Below are positions 7,444-10,091 of a DNA stretch of 10,091 nt, in pieces (position 1 is the stretch's first letter; each line of letters opens with the position of its first letter). The position numbers and the translations under genes were made by a program. The notes beneath the pieces are model-generated. The model saw only the letters and a program-made list of their open reading frames with translations. It did not search any database and was not told the DNA's origin. Origin of the DNA: Butyrivibrio sp. (lineage in GTDB: Bacteria > Bacillota_A > Clostridia > Lachnospirales > Lachnospiraceae); contig NZ_JAILQF010000207.1 in the NCBI RefSeq assembly GCF_024699075.1, forward strand, positions 1 to 10,091. Reading direction: 5' to 3'.

Positions 7444-7564
7444 TTTTATAACCTTATCAGCCGAAATATAAATGTGACATATTGGATTTCTTCTTTAGAC
7501 AGATAAGATTTACATAAAGTAGTGTCATTTAAGCGTATGTAGAATGAGTCTTCAGGAGGCTGTA

Positions 7565-8221
7565 ATGGCAAATGATAAGGAGATTAAGAAGGCAGATAAT
7601 AATACTGAGCCTGTTAAGGATAATCCTGTAGAGACTGATAATTCGCTCGATGTAGGTGGCTTTCTTTTTAAAACAAAGGAAGATGCTGATAAAGCAAGAG
7701 TTGATGCAAGAAAGATTGAGTACCTCGAGTCTCATGTAAAACTTAATAGTCTGGCGAATATAAAAACTGTATATACTAAATCTATACAAAACAAGGTATT
7801 TGGAACACCCCTTGGATGGAGCTTTTTGTCTTTTTTGCGCAGACAGGTTATGATTCAGGGCGGAGATCTGTCTGATATGCCTAATATTGAGTTGAAACAT
7901 ATTTATACCCATACCACGTCTCCGGATGATTACGTTCCTAAGGAGATTGTAAAAGAAAAACCCAAGAAAAAAACAAATCATAATTTCCTTAAATATTCTC
8001 TATTTGTTAATATATTTCTTGTAATACTTGTTATATGTATGTTCCTCATAGCAGCAAGTAACAATTCTACTACTGTACTTAATTATAAAGAGACTATTAC
8101 TGATGAGTATGAAGCTTGGGAAGAAGAGCTTACAGAACGTGAGAAGGCAGTAAAAGAAAAAGAAAAGGAACTTGGCATAGAATCAAAGCCTGATTTTAAT
8201 ACATCATCACAATCACAGTAG
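7565..8221 (+). CDS. Single-pass membrane protein of unknown function with cytoplasmic N-terminal domain and coiled C-terminal tail
   Basis: I cannot assign a function. The 218-residue protein starts with a charged, Asn/Asp/Lys-rich region (1-28). A conserved-looking segment follows (about 32-95: FLFKTKEDADKA, ARKIEYLESH, VYTKSIQ, FGTPLGWSFLSFLRRQV), which I recall as a pattern in Lachnospiraceae proteins of unknown function. Then come a basic stretch KEKPKKK (130-136) and one transmembrane helix (about 144-164). The tail is highly charged (about 174-204, Glu/Lys-rich, probably a coiled coil) and ends in a Ser/Gln-rich terminus. The basic residues before the helix suggest the N-terminus is inside and the coiled tail outside. 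The start at 7565 is set by AGGAGG (7554-7559), 5 nt upstream; ATG 7544 has no such site. It lies 130 nt before the response regulator gene, so a link with signalling is possible but unproven. Confidence 0.85.
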   Translation: MANDKEIKKADNNTEPVKDNPVETDNSLDVGGFLFKTKEDADKARVDARKIEYLESHVKLNSLANIKTVYTKSIQNKVFGTPLGWSFLSFLRRQVMIQGGDLSDMPNIELKHIYTHTTSPDDYVPKEIVKEKPKKKTNHNFLKYSLFVNIFLVILVICMFLIAASNNSTTVLNYKETITDEYEAWEEELTEREKAVKEKEKELGIESKPDFNTSSQSQ

Positions 8222-8276
8222 AAATATACGTTCATATTGAAAAACTATTGGGAATTAGATGGATTGGTTTTATTTT

Positions 8277-8306
8277 TTCACAAAATGGACATAAAATGGG
8301 GATAAT
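8277..8306 (+). promoter_or_regulatory. Candidate promoter of the two-component system
   Basis: TTCACA (8277-8282, 5 of 6) and GATAAT (8301-8306, 5 of 6) are separated by 18 nt in the 130-nt gap before the response regulator. Transcription would begin near 8313, leaving the AAGGAGG at 8315-8321 at the very 5' end of the message. No terminator was seen between the membrane protein gene and this site, so read-through from upstream is also possible. Confidence 0.4.
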
Positions 8307-8314
8307 ATATATTT

Positions 8315-8364
8315 AAGGAGGCAAAGGCCTGAAAAGGCTAAAGCACAGGGAATGGATAAACTAA
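8315..8364 (+). promoter_or_regulatory. Displaced Shine-Dalgarno, GNRA-loop hairpin and possible CTG mini-ORF at the response regulator start
   Basis: AAGGAGG (8315-8321) is 30 nt from the regulator ATG at 8352, too far for normal initiation. Between them, GGCCT-GAAA-AGGCT (8326-8339) can form a short stem with a GAAA tetraloop. The Shine-Dalgarno is correctly spaced (7 nt) for CTG at 8329, which opens an 11-codon frame ending at TAA 8362-8364 and overlapping the regulator start by 13 nt. Translational coupling or hairpin-bridged initiation would explain the layout. CTG starts are rare, so this is tentative. Confidence 0.3.
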
Positions 8365-9026
8365 AAATATTAGTAGTTGATGATGAAAGCAGGATGAGAA
8401 AGCTTGTCAGCGATTTCCTTATCAAAGCCGGATTTGAAGTTGTTGAAGCCGGGGATGGTATGGAAGCTGTTGACATCTTTTTTGCAGATAAAAATATATC
8501 TCTTATTATTCTGGATGTTATGATGCCCAAAATGGATGGATGGGATGTTTGCCGTGAGATAAGGCAATATAGCAAGGTTCCTATCATAATGCTTACAGCA
8601 AAGTCAGAAGAAAGAGATGAGCTTCAGGGATTTGAACTTGGGGTTGATGAATATATATCCAAACCTTTCAGTCCTAAGATTCTTGTGGCCAGGGTAACGG
8701 CTATACTCAGAAGAAGTAATCAGACTTCAAGTGAAGATGTCATAGAAGAAGGCGGAATAAAGATCAATAAATCTGCACATATCGCTTCTATAGACGATAA
8801 TCCTATAGAGCTTTCATTTAAAGAGTTTGAGCTTCTTACATACTTCCTTGAAAATAAAGGCTTGGCATTGTCCAGAGAGAACATCCTTAACAATGTATGG
8901 AATTATGACTATTTTGGTGATGCAAGAACTATTGATACCCATGTAAAAAAACTCAGATCCAAGCTTGGAGATAAAGGTGATATGATCAAGACTATCTGGG
9001 GAATGGGATATAAATTTGAGGTTTAA
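8352..9026 (+). CDS. Two-component response regulator, OmpR/PhoB family
   Basis: This is a DNA-binding transcription regulator controlled by phosphorylation from the adjacent kinase. The receiver domain (about 3-118) has the acidic pocket Asp10/Asp11, the phospho-acceptor Asp55 (LIILDVMMPKMDG), and the switch residues Thr82 (MLTAKS) and Lys104 (YISKPFSP). The winged-helix DNA-binding domain (about 130-224) shows LSFKEFELLTYFLENKG, ENILNNVWNYDYFGDARTIDTHVKKLRSKLG and IWGMGYKFEV, all typical of the family. The length of 224 residues is normal. The N-terminus MDKLKILVVDDE matches where such regulators begin, although AGGGA directly abuts the ATG and the strong AAGGAGG lies 30 nt away. The target genes cannot be inferred. 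The kinase gene starts 39 nt later on the same strand, so the pair is almost certainly co-transcribed. Confidence 0.95.
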   Translation: MDKLKILVVDDESRMRKLVSDFLIKAGFEVVEAGDGMEAVDIFFADKNISLIILDVMMPKMDGWDVCREIRQYSKVPIIMLTAKSEERDELQGFELGVDEYISKPFSPKILVARVTAILRRSNQTSSEDVIEEGGIKINKSAHIASIDDNPIELSFKEFELLTYFLENKGLALSRENILNNVWNYDYFGDARTIDTHVKKLRSKLGDKGDMIKTIWGMGYKFEV

Positions 9027-9038
9027 ATACAAGAGAAC

Positions 9039-9073
9039 AGGAAGCGAACTTGAATAGATCATATTATGAATGA
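9039..9073 (+). promoter_or_regulatory. Possible seven-codon coupling mini-ORF overlapping the histidine kinase start
   Basis: AGGAAG (9039-9044) is 21 nt from the kinase ATG at 9066 but only 5 nt from TTG at 9050. That TTG opens a frame of seven codons (TTG AAT AGA TCA TAT TAT GAA) ending at TGA 9071-9073, eight nt into the kinase gene (ATGAATGA). A ribosome finishing the mini-ORF could restart on the kinase ATG. An in-frame TGA at 9051-9053 excludes a longer kinase N-terminus. Confidence 0.3.
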
Positions 9074-10091
9074 TAATAACAATACAAAAAAAATAAAACG
9101 ACCACTTCGCCGCGATTTCATGCTTATTTTCACAGTGCTGATGATAGGTATGGTTGGCGGCGTTTTGCTGTTTAATAATATATTACTGGAGAAATATTAT
9201 ATTACCAATAAGATAGATGTTATAACTTCTGCTTATGAGAGCGTTAATGATGCAATGAATTCCGGGGATATAACCTCTGAATCTTTTAACATAGAACTTA
9301 TGAGAATATGCGAGCGTTATAACATAGATGTTATTGTCGCTGACGAAAATTCGGATATAGTTAAATCATCATCTCCTGACTATTTTTATCTTCAGCAAAA
9401 GCTTTGGGCCAATATGTTGGGACTTAATGATGAAAGCGGCAAAACAACTATTTTGATCGAAAAAAACATATATATCCTTCAGATAGATACTGATGCAAGG
9501 ACCAGTACTGAGTACATGGAGATGTTCGGCTTTCTTGATAACGGAAATGTCTTCATGATAAGGAGTGCACTTGAAGGAATAAAGGATAGTGTACGAATAT
9601 CTAATAGATTTATGAGCTATGTTGCGTTGGGGATTTTGGTCATAGGATCTGTTTTGTCTTATTTTCTTGCAAGAAGAATAACAAAACCCATAAGTAAACT
9701 TACGGATATTTCTAACCAGATGAAGGCTTTGGATTTTGATGCCAAGTATACGAGTAAACATAAAAATGAGCTCGATCTTTTGGGAGAAAACATAAACGAA
9801 CTTTCGGAGATACTCGAAAAAACGATTTTGGAGCTAAAGACTGCCAATCTTGAATTGAAAAAGGATATTGAATCCAAAGATAAGGTTGACCAGATGAGAA
9901 GTGAATTTCTCTCAAATGTTTCACATGAGCTTAAAACACCTATAGCGCTAATACAAGGATATGCAGAGGGCCTTCAGGATGGAATAGTAGAAGATCCTGA
10001 TAGTCGTGATTATTACTGCGGTGTAATTGTGGACGAAGCAGGCAAGATGAATAAGATGGTCAAGCAGCTTATGACCCTTAATGAGCTGGAG
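9066..10091 (+). CDS. Membrane sensor histidine kinase (HAMP + HisKA), 3' partial
   Basis: This is the partner kinase of the preceding response regulator. The frame is open from ATG 9066 to the right edge (342 codons) with no stop, so the C-terminal ATPase domain lies outside the window. Visible in order: a short basic cytoplasmic N-terminus (KKIKRPLRRDF), TM1 (about 19-39), an extracytoplasmic sensor region of about 140 residues (about 40-182), TM2 (about 183-202), a HAMP linker beginning ARRITKPISKLTD (about 202-255), a coiled connector (about 240-275) and the HisKA dimerisation helix with SNVSHELKTPIALIQGYAEGL. His287 is the predicted phosphorylation site. The sensor region shows no motif I recognise, so the signal is unknown. 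No Shine-Dalgarno is correctly placed for the ATG. The general build (two TM, HAMP, HisKA) is that of EnvZ/VanS-like kinases. Confidence 0.93.
   Translation, partial: MNDNNNTKKIKRPLRRDFMLIFTVLMIGMVGGVLLFNNILLEKYYITNKIDVITSAYESVNDAMNSGDITSESFNIELMRICERYNIDVIVADENSDIVKSSSPDYFYLQQKLWANMLGLNDESGKTTILIEKNIYILQIDTDARTSTEYMEMFGFLDNGNVFMIRSALEGIKDSVRISNRFMSYVALGILVIGSVLSYFLARRITKPISKLTDISNQMKALDFDAKYTSKHKNELDLLGENINELSEILEKTILELKTANLELKKDIESKDKVDQMRSEFLSNVSHELKTPIALIQGYAEGLQDGIVEDPDSRDYYCGVIVDEAGKMNKMVKQLMTLNELE

Noticed and set aside
7529..7981. 150-codon open frame on the minus strand opposite the unknown membrane protein
   Set aside because: The plus-strand frame has a textbook AGGAGG start and a coherent domain, TM and coil layout. 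The antisense product looks random.
1..10091. CRISPR arrays, insertion sequences, tRNA or rRNA genes and phage genes
   Set aside because: I read for regular spaced repeats, transposase motifs, terminal inverted repeats and RNA gene signatures and saw none. The window looks like ordinary chromosomal metabolism and signalling genes.

Overview
The window looks like chromosomal DNA from an anaerobic Gram-positive Firmicute, most likely of the Lachnospiraceae (Butyrivibrio/Roseburia-type). The evidence is moderately AT-rich DNA with strong AGGAGG ribosome binding sites, a clostridial-style biotin-dependent Na+-pump operon, a GlgX-type debranching enzyme, and an N-terminal motif in the 218-residue membrane protein that I recall from Lachnospiraceae proteins of unknown function. 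The taxonomic call is inference from gene content, not from a search. Every gene is on the + strand.

Region 1 (1-4957) is one tightly packed operon that enters from the left edge. It runs: acyl-CoA carboxyltransferase (12S/MmdA-like, 5' end missing), OadG-like gamma subunit, free-standing biotin carrier protein, OadB-type Na+-translocating decarboxylase beta subunit, and OadA/PycB-type 5S carboxyltransferase. A strong intrinsic terminator follows at 4916-4957. The set combines all three kinds of transcarboxylase subunit (12S, 5S, 1.3S) with the membrane pump (beta and gamma). One biotin carrier could therefore exchange CO2 between an acyl-CoA, pyruvate/oxaloacetate and the Na+ pump. No biotin carboxylase is visible here.

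Region 2 (about 5072-7373) is a single transcription unit: a promoter, a glycogen debranching enzyme/isoamylase of the GlgX type with all catalytic motifs intact, and a terminator. It implies glycogen or alpha-glucan turnover.

Region 3 (7374-10091) holds a 218-residue single-pass membrane protein of unknown function. It is followed by a two-component system: an OmpR/PhoB-type response regulator and a membrane sensor histidine kinase cut by the right edge before its ATPase domain. In both two-component genes the good Shine-Dalgarno lies unusually far (21-30 nt) from the ATG and is instead correctly spaced for a tiny overlapping ORF with a non-ATG start.

The items most worth a second look are the hybrid transcarboxylase/Na+-pump operon with its divergent 12S-like subunit, the displaced Shine-Dalgarno arrangement of the regulator and kinase, and the unknown membrane protein next to them.
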